DNA of 64,000 nt from Roseivirga sp. (lineage in GTDB: Bacteria; Bacteroidota; Bacteroidia; Cytophagales; Cyclobacteriaceae), in assembly GCA_029262895.1 (NCBI GenBank), contig JAJCYM010000066.1:1-64000 (forward strand), in the 5' to 3' direction. The translations under genes and the position numbers were made by a program. Shown in pieces: positions 44,960 to 55,018 of this stretch. How positions within the stretch are numbered: position 1 is the stretch's first letter; every line of letters begins with the position of its first letter. Under the pieces are notes generated by a model. The model was not told the DNA's origin, did not search any database, and was given only the letters and a program-made list of their open reading frames with translations.

Positions 44960-47593
44960 TTATTCTGATCTCAAGGAATCAACCGGATTTGCTTTAGCCG
45001 CTTTTAAGGAGATGTAGCTTACCGATACCCAGGAAATGATTATAGTTGAAATAAGGCCAATGGCAAAGGTCCAATAGCTAACCTCAATTCTGTATTCAAA
45101 TCCCTGTAGCCAATTTTGAGAGAAAAAATAGGCCGAAGGAATCGCAACGACAGCACCAACGGCAATCAATTTGACAAAATCTCTCGAAATCAGACTGAGT
45201 ATCTTGGCAACCGTAGCACCAAGCACTTTTCGAATTCCAATTTCCTTTGATCTTCTCTGGGTTGTGAACGCCACCAGCCCTATCAAACCAAGGCAAGAAA
45301 CCGAAATAGCCAGCATTGAAAAAACGCTAAACATGGTTGCAAAATCTTTATCTGACTTATAGTATGCCTCTACCTTCTGATCTAAAAATTCAAACTTAAA
45401 TGGAACATCCGGCACAACGGATTGCCATGTTGCCTCAAGCTGTGCAAGTGACTCAACTGCATTTGTCGGACTCAATCGAACGGCCATATTCCAATAGGCA
45501 AAATCATCACGGGGAGCCATATGCATTACCAATGGTTCGATCGAATGCCTCATGGATTTAAAGTGAAAATCTCCTACCACTCCAACGATTTTTCCTTCAC
45601 TGCCATTTCTGGAAAGCCTTACACCAATAGGATCGGTAAGGCCAAAATGTTTCACAAGTGCTTCATTAACCACATAACCCTCTTTTCGGTCAGTGCCAAA
45701 ATCCTCAGAAAACCATCTTCCGTTCGTAAGTTCAAGTCGCAAAGCTGAAAGGTATTCATAATCTACAGCCAGTACTTGGTGCATTTCTCCATCTTCAATG
45801 GCCGTCTCACCTACGGCAACACCATTCCCAGACATACTACCATCCCCAAGTGAGTTTCCGGTTAAAGAGGTGGCCACCACCCCAGGGAGTTTTTCAATCT
45901 CTGACAACAATGTTTCCCCATACTTTTTAGACTCATCAGAACCCATTTTAATATAGATTACTTCCTCTTTCTCAAAGCCAAGATCTTGCTTGCTCATAAA
46001 ACGCAATTGATCCAGGATTATAAGAGTGGCTATCACCAACGCAATGGAAGTAGCATATTGTAAGGCAACAAGCACTTTTCTAAAAAACCCACCTCCTGAT
46101 TTTGATGCTCCACTGGACCTTAGCAAATGTGATGGGCTGAGCCGGGAAAGATAAAACCCTGGATAAACACCACATAGCACACTCACAAGGAACATAAGCA
46201 GGAAGAAACCTATGAGGGCAGCCACATCACTCCCAAGTGACAATCCCAGATTAAGAGAGAAGTTTGAGTTAATGATGGGGATCATGAAATTGACCAGAAC
46301 AGCCGCCAAAACCATGGACAGTCCACTCAAGAGACTCGCCTCCACTAAAAATTGGGTTACAAATTGCTTTCTCTTTGCTCCAATAACTTTGCGAATACCA
46401 ACCTCCTTCAGTCTAACCGAGGCCTGGGCAGTGGTCAAGTTGATGTAATTAATACAGGCGATAAGTAAAATTAGCACTCCGATGATTGCGAAAACATAAA
46501 GCTGCTTGAGATCGCCTTCGGACTCAATTTGATAGCCATCCTGGTTTAGGTGAATATTACGAACGGGCTGGGCATAGTGCTCATACCAGATATCTTCACC
46601 AGCCCTACGCTTGAGCATCTCATTGATTTTGGCATTCAAGGTTTCTTGGTCTATAGGCGACTTTAATTTGATATACGCAGGGCCCCAAGTGGACCTCCAG
46701 TTACCCGCTCCATGCACAGACTGATGACTTTCCATTGAGGTCAATAAATCAAAGCGTTGAGACCTTTTGTCAAAATGAGAGTTAGAAGGTAGGTCGGCAT
46801 AAATTCCGATTACTTTGAATTGATGATCCTTGTCGTTTGAGTTTATCGTAATTATCTCGTCCAGCGGGTCCTCATTGCCAAAAATCTTATCAGACATTGA
46901 TTCTGACACTAATACATTGTTAAGACCATTACTAAGGCCACTGGCATCACCTTTTAGAATAGTAAGATCAAACATATCAACGAACGCCTGATGCACGCCC
47001 GACATTCTGTATTCGAAAAATGCCTTTTCTCTCCATTTCAAAGGTTTGTTTAGGATATTCACCATAAGACTCGTAGCTGATTCTACCTCCGGAATATCTT
47101 CCAAAACGGCAGGCACCAATTGTGGGGCTGTAGAATACATATGTCTTGGGGTCTGTCCCATATGAGAAATGGTATTGACCCGGTACAGTCTGTCCACATC
47201 AGCATGCATATTGTCGTAAGAAAATTCATGCTTGAGGTACAGACCAATAATTATTGCTGCACTAAGGCTCAATACAAGACCAAAAACATTGATTGCGGAG
47301 TTTGCCTTGTACTTCGTAAAATTTCTCAAGGCAATTTTTAAGTAGTTCTGGAACATATCAACACTATTAGGTTTTCTTAAAATTGGATTTGAATTGTGGA
47401 TTTTGGTGAGTGGCTGAGCTTCTAATTCAGCCATTGCGCTATTCAAGGCATGATTGAAAGATTCACCCATTGCAGTTCTTTCCTGCACCTTACAGGCCAC
47501 AAAATCAATAAGCTCATCTTCGACTGCAAAGCTCTTCAGCCGTTGCTTTCTTATTTGAGTTGCTATTTGATGAATTTGATCTTTGCTCAGCAT
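44960..47593 (-). CDS. orphan FtsX/MacB-type permease with prefix domain (second of PadR operon)
   Basis: 877 residues. The first 70 are a cytosolic prefix (MLSKDQIHQIATQIRKQRLKS...VEDELIDFVACKVQERTAMGESFNHALNSAMAELEAQP), a 'delta-subunit-like' helical prefix similar in plan to the permease prefix type 1 seen beside PadR regulators. The duplicated core follows (KEVGIRKVIGA; KEIGIRKVLGA) and the tail AAKANPVDSLRSE. It starts 4 nt after the sister permease. It is about one third identical by eye to that neighbour over its full length, so the two are paralogues. No ATPase is nearby. Confidence 0.88.
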   Translation of the reverse strand: MLSKDQIHQIATQIRKQRLKSFAVEDELIDFVACKVQERTAMGESFNHALNSAMAELEAQPLTKIHNSNPILRKPNSVDMFQNYLKIALRNFTKYKANSAINVFGLVLSLSAAIIIGLYLKHEFSYDNMHADVDRLYRVNTISHMGQTPRHMYSTAPQLVPAVLEDIPEVESATSLMVNILNKPLKWREKAFFEYRMSGVHQAFVDMFDLTILKGDASGLSNGLNNVLVSESMSDKIFGNEDPLDEIITINSNDKDHQFKVIGIYADLPSNSHFDKRSQRFDLLTSMESHQSVHGAGNWRSTWGPAYIKLKSPIDQETLNAKINEMLKRRAGEDIWYEHYAQPVRNIHLNQDGYQIESEGDLKQLYVFAIIGVLILLIACINYINLTTAQASVRLKEVGIRKVIGAKRKQFVTQFLVEASLLSGLSMVLAAVLVNFMIPIINSNFSLNLGLSLGSDVAALIGFFLLMFLVSVLCGVYPGFYLSRLSPSHLLRSSGASKSGGGFFRKVLVALQYATSIALVIATLIILDQLRFMSKQDLGFEKEEVIYIKMGSDESKKYGETLLSEIEKLPGVVATSLTGNSLGDGSMSGNGVAVGETAIEDGEMHQVLAVDYEYLSALRLELTNGRWFSEDFGTDRKEGYVVNEALVKHFGLTDPIGVRLSRNGSEGKIVGVVGDFHFKSMRHSIEPLVMHMAPRDDFAYWNMAVRLSPTNAVESLAQLEATWQSVVPDVPFKFEFLDQKVEAYYKSDKDFATMFSVFSMLAISVSCLGLIGLVAFTTQRRSKEIGIRKVLGATVAKILSLISRDFVKLIAVGAVVAIPSAYFFSQNWLQGFEYRIEVSYWTFAIGLISTIIISWVSVSYISLKAAKANPVDSLRSE

Positions 47594-47597
47594 TGGG

Positions 47598-50234
47598 CTA
47601 TTCTTGTTTTAAAGCATCTACAGGATTAGACTTTGCCGCTCTCACTGAGATATAGCTTATCGTCAGCCAGGCAATTGCTAGTATGAGCACACCTGCCCAA
47701 ACAAAAGAGGAATAGCCAATATCAATGTGGTATTTAAAATCATCAAGCCATCCGGATAAAAAGAAATAAGCTGCTGGAATTGAGATTAAAAAACCGACAA
47801 TCACCAGTTTAGAAAACTCCTTAGTCACCAAAGACAAAATGTTCGAAATAGAAGCCCCTAGCACTTTCCTTATTCCTATTTCTCTTGATCTCCTTTCCAC
47901 CGAGAAGGAAACCAAGCCCAAGAGCCCCAAGCACGAAACCGCAATAGCGATAAGCGCAAAGGCTTTAAAAATTCCACCAAAAACTACCTCCTTGCGATAA
48001 AGGGTTTCCAGCTGCGTATCTAAAAATGACCATTCGAAGGGTCGATTAGGAAATACGGTTGACCAACTTTCCTCAAGTTGTACCATAGTATTTTCGACTT
48101 TTCCTGCATTCAACTTCAGCGCCATGTTCGTGTAGTTCCAGGAATAGTCCCTGGTCATGTGCATCACAAGAGGTTCAATGTCATTATAGAGCGATGAGAA
48201 ATGGAAATCCTTGACAACCCCGATAATGGTTCCAGGCTGTTCAGCTCTGTCCATTGTAAAACCTATTGGATTTTCAATCTTGAAGTATTTCACAAAGGCT
48301 TCGTTCACTACTAGTCCTTGGTCGAGATCAGTTGCCAGACTCTGATCAAACCATCTCCCTGTTTGCATTTCCATGCTCATTGTATTGGCATAGTCAAAAT
48401 CCACCGGTAAGGTCAGCTGAAAGCTGTCATCATACTCTCCTCCCATTTGGATGTGCTGCGCCATTGCCCGACCGGCACCCAAGGCAAAGCCCGTAAATGA
48501 AGCTGATTTGACTTCGGAAATTTTGTTAAAGGCATCTTTAAGGAGGTTTGCCTTCTCACCCATTTCCCGATGTGGCAATGCCACATAAACGACACTCTCC
48601 TTATCAAAACCCAATTCTATGTTTCTAATGAAATTAAGCTGGTTTACGATCACCAAAGTGCACACAATGATGGCAGCGGAAATACCGAACTGGAATACAA
48701 CCAGAATCCTTCTGAAAGAAATCTTGCTATTCCTAATTGTAATGGCAGACTTTAGAAGGTTAACGGATGAAAATTTTGAGAGATAGAATCCCGGAAAACC
48801 TCCTGACATTAGACTGACAAGCGTCAACAACAGAACCAGACCGATCATTAAGTCTGTATTCTCGAAAAAGGTGAATTGCAAATTGAGATCTAAAACGTTG
48901 TTCGCGTAGGGCAATAAAAACCCGACTACAAGAAGCGATAAAATCAGGGCAGCAAAACTTAGCAAAAAGGCTTCGACAATAAACTGGACCAAGAACTGTC
49001 TTTTTCGAGCACCCAATACTTTTCTAACCCCCACTTCCTTGGTGCGCATAGCAACTTTGGCGGTTGTCAGGTTGATGTAGTTAATACAGGCAATGGCCAG
49101 AATTAGTAATCCTATCAGCGAGAAAGTATACACCTGAGCCATATCTCCCTCAGAATCTATCTCCGAACCCCTGGTATTCAAATAGATATCTTGTATCGGC
49201 TGTAGGTCATGTTCATAATTGAGTTCTTCCCCAACCTTCCGCTTCAATAGCTCATTGATTTCATTTACAACTTCTTTCTCGTCAGCACCTGCTCTCAATT
49301 TGACATAGGTCGGGTCATTCATATCATTGATATCCCAGGCGAGCACGTAATTGTACATGCTTCTATAAGTCTCCATAGAGGAGATCATGTCAATTCCATC
49401 CCATTTATTGTTAAGGTGAGTGTTCTCCGGTAAATCTGCCAACACGCCTACTACGGTCAATCTATAAGTCTTCCCTCCTCTTTCTGTGGAAATAATCTGG
49501 CCAACGGGATCTTCCATATCAAAAATCCTGGCGGCAAAGCTGGATGAGATTAGAACATTAAAAGGACCGTTGAAAAACCCCTCGGCATTCCCTTCAATAA
49601 CCGGGAAATTGAATAACTCAAAAAACTCCTTTTGTACACATGAAAAGCGGTAGTTATAATGGAATTTATCACTGGCTTTAAGCGGTTCATTGGTAGATAA
49701 ACTTCGCTTATAGACAGCGGCCTCTACCTGAGGAATTTCATCCAGAATTGCCTGTCTGAGCATCAGCGAAGTACCACTGAAGGTCACAGGCTCGTCCATA
49801 AAATAGGCTGTTGTGTTCACACGATAAAGCCTATCAGCATCCGGGTGAAAGTCATCGTAAGAGAGCTCGTTTTGAACATAGAGCACTATAACGAGCACTG
49901 AGGCCAAGCCCAATACCAGGCCGGCTAAATTCACAAATGAATTTGCGCGGTGCCTGGCCAGGTTTCTGGTGGCGATCTTGAAATAAGTTTGTAGCATTTG
50001 AATTTGTAGGCGGTTCCGGATTATTCCGGAAATGGTTTGAATTGGGATAACTCCATCAGGTTCTAGCTCAAGAACAGCAAGTCTAAAGGCTTCCTCGAAG
50101 GACAATGTCTCTGCCAATTTGCTTTCGACCGAGCAAGAAATAAAATCGATCAGTTCCTCTTCCAAAGAAAAACTTCCAAGTCCTCTTCGCTTAACCGATC
50201 TCCTGATTTTTGCTATTTGATCTTTGGTAAGCAT
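47598..50234 (-). CDS. orphan FtsX/MacB-type permease with prefix domain (first of PadR operon)
   Basis: 878 residues. Prefix MLTKDQIAKIRRSVKRRGLGS...EEELIDFISCSVESKLAETLSFEEAFRLAVLELEPD closely matches that of the downstream sister. The core has KEVGVRKVLGA and REIGIRKVLGA, and the tail is AAKSNPVDALKQE. Its ATG overlaps the padR stop as TGATG, so it is translationally coupled to the regulator. This points to a regulated two-permease unit, possibly a heterodimer, that answers an envelope signal (inference). Confidence 0.88.
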   Translation of the reverse strand: MLTKDQIAKIRRSVKRRGLGSFSLEEELIDFISCSVESKLAETLSFEEAFRLAVLELEPDGVIPIQTISGIIRNRLQIQMLQTYFKIATRNLARHRANSFVNLAGLVLGLASVLVIVLYVQNELSYDDFHPDADRLYRVNTTAYFMDEPVTFSGTSLMLRQAILDEIPQVEAAVYKRSLSTNEPLKASDKFHYNYRFSCVQKEFFELFNFPVIEGNAEGFFNGPFNVLISSSFAARIFDMEDPVGQIISTERGGKTYRLTVVGVLADLPENTHLNNKWDGIDMISSMETYRSMYNYVLAWDINDMNDPTYVKLRAGADEKEVVNEINELLKRKVGEELNYEHDLQPIQDIYLNTRGSEIDSEGDMAQVYTFSLIGLLILAIACINYINLTTAKVAMRTKEVGVRKVLGARKRQFLVQFIVEAFLLSFAALILSLLVVGFLLPYANNVLDLNLQFTFFENTDLMIGLVLLLTLVSLMSGGFPGFYLSKFSSVNLLKSAITIRNSKISFRRILVVFQFGISAAIIVCTLVIVNQLNFIRNIELGFDKESVVYVALPHREMGEKANLLKDAFNKISEVKSASFTGFALGAGRAMAQHIQMGGEYDDSFQLTLPVDFDYANTMSMEMQTGRWFDQSLATDLDQGLVVNEAFVKYFKIENPIGFTMDRAEQPGTIIGVVKDFHFSSLYNDIEPLVMHMTRDYSWNYTNMALKLNAGKVENTMVQLEESWSTVFPNRPFEWSFLDTQLETLYRKEVVFGGIFKAFALIAIAVSCLGLLGLVSFSVERRSREIGIRKVLGASISNILSLVTKEFSKLVIVGFLISIPAAYFFLSGWLDDFKYHIDIGYSSFVWAGVLILAIAWLTISYISVRAAKSNPVDALKQE

Positions 50235-50557
50235 CAGCTAGACATAATCAAATTCATGGTTCTGGAAAAGTCAAAGTATTCCCGAATCTTAACCTGAGCG
50301 GCTTCATTACCTTTTTTTGTCAGTGTGTAATATTTCCGGGTACGATGATCAACTTCTTCAGAAGCAGTTGTAACCACTCCCTCTTTTTCCAGCTTATGTA
50401 GTGTCGGATAAAGCGCTCCGAAAGTAAGCGTGATCTCGTCTGAAGAAAGCTCTTTCACCTTCTGGGTAATTTCGTACCCATACATTCTTCCATTTTCCGA
50501 AAGCAATTTGAGCACTATGGTACGCAGGGTACCCCTGATTAGTTCTTTTGAATACAT
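50234..50557 (-). CDS. PadR-family transcriptional regulator
   Basis: 107 residues. Winged-helix region KELIRGTLRTIVLKLLSENGRMYGYEITQKVKELSSDEITLTFGALYPTLHKLEKEGVVTTASEEVDHRTRKYYTLTKKG, the classic PadR motif set, including the wing (TRKYYTLTKKG). The short C-terminal helix (about 85-107) mediates dimerisation, giving a PadR-s1 sized protein. PadR proteins usually repress neighbouring permease genes and lose DNA binding on sensing a ligand. Its upstream gap holds two palindromic sites, and its stop overlaps the next ATG. Confidence 0.93.
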   Translation of the reverse strand: MYSKELIRGTLRTIVLKLLSENGRMYGYEITQKVKELSSDEITLTFGALYPTLHKLEKEGVVTTASEEVDHRTRKYYTLTKKGNEAAQVKIREYFDFSRTMNLIMSS

Positions 50558-50559
50558 AG

Positions 50560-50601
50560 CTTATATATAAGAAACTTAAATATATAGATAAACTCTATAT
50601 A
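50560..50601 (-). promoter_or_regulatory. palindromic operator candidates for the PadR operon
   Basis: A perfect 12-bp palindrome CTTATATATAAG at 50560-50571, then an inverted repeat TATATAG (50581-50587) with CTATATA (50595-50601), spacer 7 nt. Both are within 45 bp upstream of padR. PadR proteins bind such A/T-rich dyads, so autoregulation is plausible. Confidence 0.5.
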
Positions 50602-50646
50602 AAATACTCAGGGGGAATAAAAAGGTTACCTAAAATTTGGAACGGG

Positions 50647-51570
50647 CTAGTCGATGGTTTTGAAAAAGTGACGGTAGCCGATCGTCACGGTATTCCAATC
50701 CCACTTCTTTAAACCAATGTTCACATTACTGTAAAGGGCAATGTGTTTGGAAATCCGATAGGAGAACTGGTTTCTCCAAAAGGTTGGGTAATCCCGGTTA
50801 GATATATATCCATGATAACCAGAAACGTCTGACCCCACTTTAAATTTTCCTTTGGTCCATTCAATACCAACACCGTACACCCCGGCATCATTTTGAATTT
50901 GATCTGAACCATTAGGTAAAAAATTGCGGTTGGTTTGCCAGGTATAAAACCCAATCATTCCTTTAATCAGGAGTGAACTGGTTTCCGTTTTTGCGATGGT
51001 TTTGCTAATGGTACTCTCCCAAAAGAACATGCTTCCGTCTGTAGATCGGGCATTTGTAATGTTGCCTCCTGTGGTGGTTTTGGAGTGTGCTCTGAAAGTG
51101 ATATTGGGCAATTTTCCCTTTTCCTCATTGGCCAGTCTTAGTATTATTCCAAATGCCAAGTCACCTGAATTCCAGCCCTGCCCACTTTGGCGTTGCATCC
51201 TTCTTTCATCCCGTGTTTCCTCAGTAACCCACCACCATTCTAAAGGGATACTTGTTACATAGAGTACTGCCTTATCCTTAGCCAAAGGAATGTTGAATTG
51301 TGACCAGATGTCCAGAGTTTGATCACCATTTCCGGAATGGTACTCCACCGTGTTTTCTGTCCACAGTTCATTATCTATGATACCATTGGTTAATGCCGGA
51401 ACCCGCAGTGCATTAGGCCCCATAAAACCAGGGGAAATACTGACATATCTGCTTCTGTCTGGTCCCGCAGCATTAGGATAATCATGCAAAGCATCCCACC
51501 AATTCAGGTTTTGAGCCTGTAAAGAAAATGTCATCAGGCAGGTAAGAAGGGCAAAATAACTCCGTCTCAT
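50647..51570 (-). CDS. exported outer-membrane-like beta-barrel protein, unknown family
   Basis: About 308 residues from the ATG at 51570. An ATG at 51636 would add an unlikely 22-residue leader overlapping the hisB end. Signal peptide MRRSYFALLTCLMTFSLQAQ. The body alternates short aromatic strands (VGIEWTKGKFKVGSDVSGYHGYISN, RISKHIALYSNVNIGLKKWDWNTVTIGYRHFFKTID) and reads like an outer-membrane barrel of unknown family. It starts 25 bp after hisB, so it may be co-transcribed with the his operon although it has no biosynthetic role that I can see. Confidence 0.72.
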   Translation of the reverse strand: MRRSYFALLTCLMTFSLQAQNLNWWDALHDYPNAAGPDRSRYVSISPGFMGPNALRVPALTNGIIDNELWTENTVEYHSGNGDQTLDIWSQFNIPLAKDKAVLYVTSIPLEWWWVTEETRDERRMQRQSGQGWNSGDLAFGIILRLANEEKGKLPNITFRAHSKTTTGGNITNARSTDGSMFFWESTISKTIAKTETSSLLIKGMIGFYTWQTNRNFLPNGSDQIQNDAGVYGVGIEWTKGKFKVGSDVSGYHGYISNRDYPTFWRNQFSYRISKHIALYSNVNIGLKKWDWNTVTIGYRHFFKTID

Positions 51571-51595
51571 AAACGTGCTCAACCCATCTTGAGGG

Positions 51596-52693
51596 TTACA
51601 AAGTTCCTTTGGTACTCGGCAAGATATTGATTTCATTAGAATTTCTGTTCACCGCCATTTTTATTGCTTTGGCAAAGGCCTTAAAAATAGCCTCAATTTT
51701 ATGATGTTCATTGCCTCCCTTGACCCTAATATTCAGGTTGCACCTTGCTGCATCAGAAAAAGATTTGAAGAAGTGCATAAACATTTCAGTTGGCATGTCT
51801 CCTACTTTTTCCCGCCTGAATTCAGCCTCCCAAACCAGCCAGGGCCTGCCACTAAAATCTATGGCTACCTGTGCCAAAGCATCGTCCATAGGCAAAAGAA
51901 AGCCATACCTACTGATGCCTCTTTTCTCCCCAAGTGCCTGTAAAAAGGCTTCGCCTAAGGCCAAAGCCGTGTCTTCGATAGTATGATGTTCATCGATCTC
52001 CAGATCCCCTTTAACTCTCACCTCTAAATCAGAACCCGAGTGCTTGCCTAATTGATCCAGCATATGATCGAAGAAACCCAGACCTGTTTGATTTTGGCAT
52101 TGTCCGGAGCCATCGAGGTTTAACCGAACTAGAATACCTGTTTCGTTGGTTTTCCTATACACTTCAGCATTTCTCGGAGGCATTTGTAAAAATTCAAAAA
52201 TCTCAGACCAACTTGTTGTTGTTAATGAAGCCTTCGGATTCTTCTCCTCTCCAATAAATATGGCATGACTACCAAGATTTTCTGCCAATTGAACATCGGT
52301 CTTTCTATCTCCGATAACATATGAATTGGCGAGGTCATAATCCCCCGAGATATAAGCTTCAAGTAACCCTATCCCTGGTTTTCTTGTTGGGGACTTTTCA
52401 GATTCGAATGTTCTGTCAATCAATATATCATCGAACACCACCCCTTCGCCCTCCAATATTTTGAGCATCTTATTTTGCGCTGGCCAAAAGGTGTCCTCAG
52501 GAAAGGAATCTGTTCCAAGCCCGTCTTGGTTGGTCACCATTACCAACTCAAAATCCAGCAGCTCAACAATCTTTTTCAGGTTTGAAATGACTCCCGGAAC
52601 AAACTCAAGTTTCTCCAAAGAATCCACTTGAAAATCTTCGGGTGGCTCAACAATTATGGTCCCGTCTCTATCTATAAATAATACCTTTTTCAT
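51596..52693 (-). CDS. hisB: bifunctional histidinol-phosphatase / imidazoleglycerol-phosphate dehydratase
   Basis: 365 residues, the fused enterobacterial-type arrangement. Residues 1-165 are a HAD phosphatase (FIDRDGT, nucleophile Asp8 and Asp10; [13 protein letters not shown]). Residues about 175-365 are the IGP dehydratase with manganese-binding motifs [17 protein letters not shown] and [18 protein letters not shown]. It performs the dehydration and the dephosphorylation in histidine synthesis. Its ATG overlaps the hisC stop by 4 nt. Confidence 0.96.
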   Translation of the reverse strand: MKKVLFIDRDGTIIVEPPEDFQVDSLEKLEFVPGVISNLKKIVELLDFELVMVTNQDGLGTDSFPEDTFWPAQNKMLKILEGEGVVFDDILIDRTFESEKSPTRKPGIGLLEAYISGDYDLANSYVIGDRKTDVQLAENLGSHAIFIGEEKNPKASLTTTSWSEIFEFLQMPPRNAEVYRKTNETGILVRLNLDGSGQCQNQTGLGFFDHMLDQLGKHSGSDLEVRVKGDLEIDEHHTIEDTALALGEAFLQALGEKRGISRYGFLLPMDDALAQVAIDFSGRPWLVWEAEFRREKVGDMPTEMFMHFFKSFSDAARCNLNIRVKGGNEHHKIEAIFKAFAKAIKMAVNRNSNEINILPSTKGTL

Positions 52694-53739
52694 TTTTCTG
52701 TTTTTTTAAGTTCCTCAACAAGTCGTGCGTTTTCTTGTTTTGTCCCAACCGTAATTCTTAAAGCATCATTGCATAAAATCACTCCTGACCTGTCTCGAAC
52801 AATGACTCCCTGCTCAACCAAATTCTGATAACGGCTATGCGCATCTTCCATTTCTACTAGAAGAAAATTCGCATCCGATGGGTAAATCTTCATGACTGAA
52901 TCAATCTTTGACAAGTCTTCCCTCAGCTTTTCTCTATTCTCCAGAATTCGCTTAACCATTTCATCCTTCTGTTTCCACTTATCTAAAGCCTCCATAGCCA
53001 CTTCCTGAGTTAATCCACTCAAATTATAAGGGGCTTTTATTTTTTTCAAAATCACCATGATCTCCTCAGAACAGTAGGCCACTCCCAGCCTCAATCCTGC
53101 CAAGCCCCAAGCCTTGCTAAAGGTCTGCAGAACCACCAGGTTGGGAAACTCTTCGAGCATCTCGACAAAGCTTGCCCGACTACAAAAATCGATATAGGCT
53201 TCATCTACAATTACGATTCCTCGAAAGCCTCCAATGACCTCCCGAATCGCATCCAAAGAGAGGTCATTGCCTGTGGGATTATTGGGGCTACAGATAAATA
53301 TGAGCTTCGTCTTATCACCAATGGAACTGAAAATTTGATTCACGTCCAATTCAAAATGTTCAGTCAGTAAAACTTCTCTAACCTCCACGTTATTTATATC
53401 TGCACTCACCTTATACATGCCATAAGTCGGTGGATTTATAATCACATTGTCCAGGCCTGGCTCACAGAAGGCTCTGAGCAGTAGATCAATGGGTTCATCA
53501 CTACCATTTCCCAGGTAGATGTTTTGGGCACTGATTCCTCTTATTCCAGCAAGCTTCTCCTTCAGCTTTCTCTGATAAGGATCAGGGTAGCGATTCCAAT
53601 CCTGGTCTGTAATTGAGCCAAAGGGATTTTCGTTGGCATCTAAGAACACACCCTGAGTGCCTTGATAGTCATCTCTGGCTGAAGAATATGGCACCAAAGT
53701 CCTCAAATGGGGTCGCAATAATTGCTCAAGGTCAAACAT
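52690..53739 (-). CDS. hisC: histidinol-phosphate aminotransferase
   Basis: 349 residues, class I/II PLP aminotransferase. It shows [50 protein letters not shown] and the PLP lysine Lys209 in [14 protein letters not shown]. It makes histidinol phosphate from imidazole acetol phosphate using glutamate. It overlaps hisD by 8 nt at its start and hisB by 4 nt at its end. Confidence 0.95.
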   Translation of the reverse strand: MFDLEQLLRPHLRTLVPYSSARDDYQGTQGVFLDANENPFGSITDQDWNRYPDPYQRKLKEKLAGIRGISAQNIYLGNGSDEPIDLLLRAFCEPGLDNVIINPPTYGMYKVSADINNVEVREVLLTEHFELDVNQIFSSIGDKTKLIFICSPNNPTGNDLSLDAIREVIGGFRGIVIVDEAYIDFCSRASFVEMLEEFPNLVVLQTFSKAWGLAGLRLGVAYCSEEIMVILKKIKAPYNLSGLTQEVAMEALDKWKQKDEMVKRILENREKLREDLSKIDSVMKIYPSDANFLLVEMEDAHSRYQNLVEQGVIVRDRSGVILCNDALRITVGTKQENARLVEELKKTEK

Positions 53740-55018
53740 CGTTGAGGCTTTTTAGTCTTATAGAAACGGCATTCTTATGGCCATCCAACCGTTCAGCAGC
53801 TGCCATGGCTTCGATAACGGGACCAATTTTTAACAACCCACTTTGTGTAATTTCCTGATAGGTGATTTTCTTGACAAAACTGTCCAGTGACACTCCACTG
53901 TATGCCTTGGCGAAACCATTGGTTGGCAAGGTGTGATTGGTGCCAGAAGCATAGTCACCGGCAGATTCAGGTGTGTAATTCCCTATAAATACAGAACCAG
54001 CATTGGTAATCTGGTCGGCAATTTCCCATGGTGCTTTGACGGAAAGAATCAGGTGCTCAGGGGCATACTCATTGAGTAAATCAACAGCCTCTTCTATGTT
54101 CAATACCAGAGCCACACTATTTTCCAGTGCGCTTTGAGCAATCTCCCTTCGTGTAAGCTGAGACAGTTGGATTTGTATTTCGGTTCGAACTGCCGATAAA
54201 ATCTTTTCGCTGCTTGCCACCAATAACACTTGACTATCCACTCCATGCTCGGCTTGTGACAGCAGGTCTGCCGCAACAAATTCGGGCATTGCCGTCTCAT
54301 CCGCATAAACCGCCACTTCCGAAGGTCCGGCAGGCATATCTATTGCCACACCAAATCTGGAGGCCAGTTGTTTAGCCATCGTAACATATTGATTTCCAGG
54401 GCCAAAAATCTTGTCAACCCTTGATATGCTCTCGGTACCAAAGCACATTGCGGCAATAGCCTGTGCACCTCCAACCTTAAAAACACGTTTGATTCCGACT
54501 AAATCTGCCGTGTATAAAATAGCAGGATTGACACTACCACTTTTATCCGGAGGAGTACACAAAATCACCTCTTTACAACCCGAAATACCAGCAGGAACCC
54601 CCAACATTAACACTGTAGAAAATAAGGGGGCAGTGCCTCCAGGAATATATAAACCCACTTTTTCTATTGGGACTGATCTACGATAACAGTTTACTCCCGG
54701 CATGGTCTCAACCTTCAGATCACTTGTCTTCTGAGCCTTGTGAAACTGCTCAATATTGGATTTTGCAACCTGAATGGCAGCCTTCAGCTCGGTACTGACC
54801 AACTGTTTGGCTGCTTCAATTTCTCTCTCCGTTACTTCAAAAGATTTCAGTCTCACCCCATCAAATCGCTCCGTAAATTCAAACAAAGCCTGATCTCCCT
54901 TGCTCTTTACTCTATCCATGATAAGCCCTGTCCTAGATTCTATTTCTTCGAAATTCTGAACCGGTCTGGCTAGTATTGCACCCCATTCTTTTCGAGGTGG
55001 ATTAATGAACGTTTTCAT
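53732..55018 (-). CDS. hisD: histidinol dehydrogenase
   Basis: 428 residues, the usual length. The zinc-dependent NAD enzyme shows VGLYIPGGTAPLFSTVLMLGVPA, SGCKEVILCTPP, VFKVGGAQAIAAMCFGTES, KIFGPGNQYVTMAKQ, AGPSEVAVYADE, SQAEHGVDSQ and EHLIL. It oxidises histidinol to histidine in two steps. Its start overlaps the hisG stop by 4 nt. Confidence 0.96.
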   Translation of the reverse strand: MKTFINPPRKEWGAILARPVQNFEEIESRTGLIMDRVKSKGDQALFEFTERFDGVRLKSFEVTEREIEAAKQLVSTELKAAIQVAKSNIEQFHKAQKTSDLKVETMPGVNCYRRSVPIEKVGLYIPGGTAPLFSTVLMLGVPAGISGCKEVILCTPPDKSGSVNPAILYTADLVGIKRVFKVGGAQAIAAMCFGTESISRVDKIFGPGNQYVTMAKQLASRFGVAIDMPAGPSEVAVYADETAMPEFVAADLLSQAEHGVDSQVLLVASSEKILSAVRTEIQIQLSQLTRREIAQSALENSVALVLNIEEAVDLLNEYAPEHLILSVKAPWEIADQITNAGSVFIGNYTPESAGDYASGTNHTLPTNGFAKAYSGVSLDSFVKKITYQEITQSGLLKIGPVIEAMAAAERLDGHKNAVSIRLKSLNDV

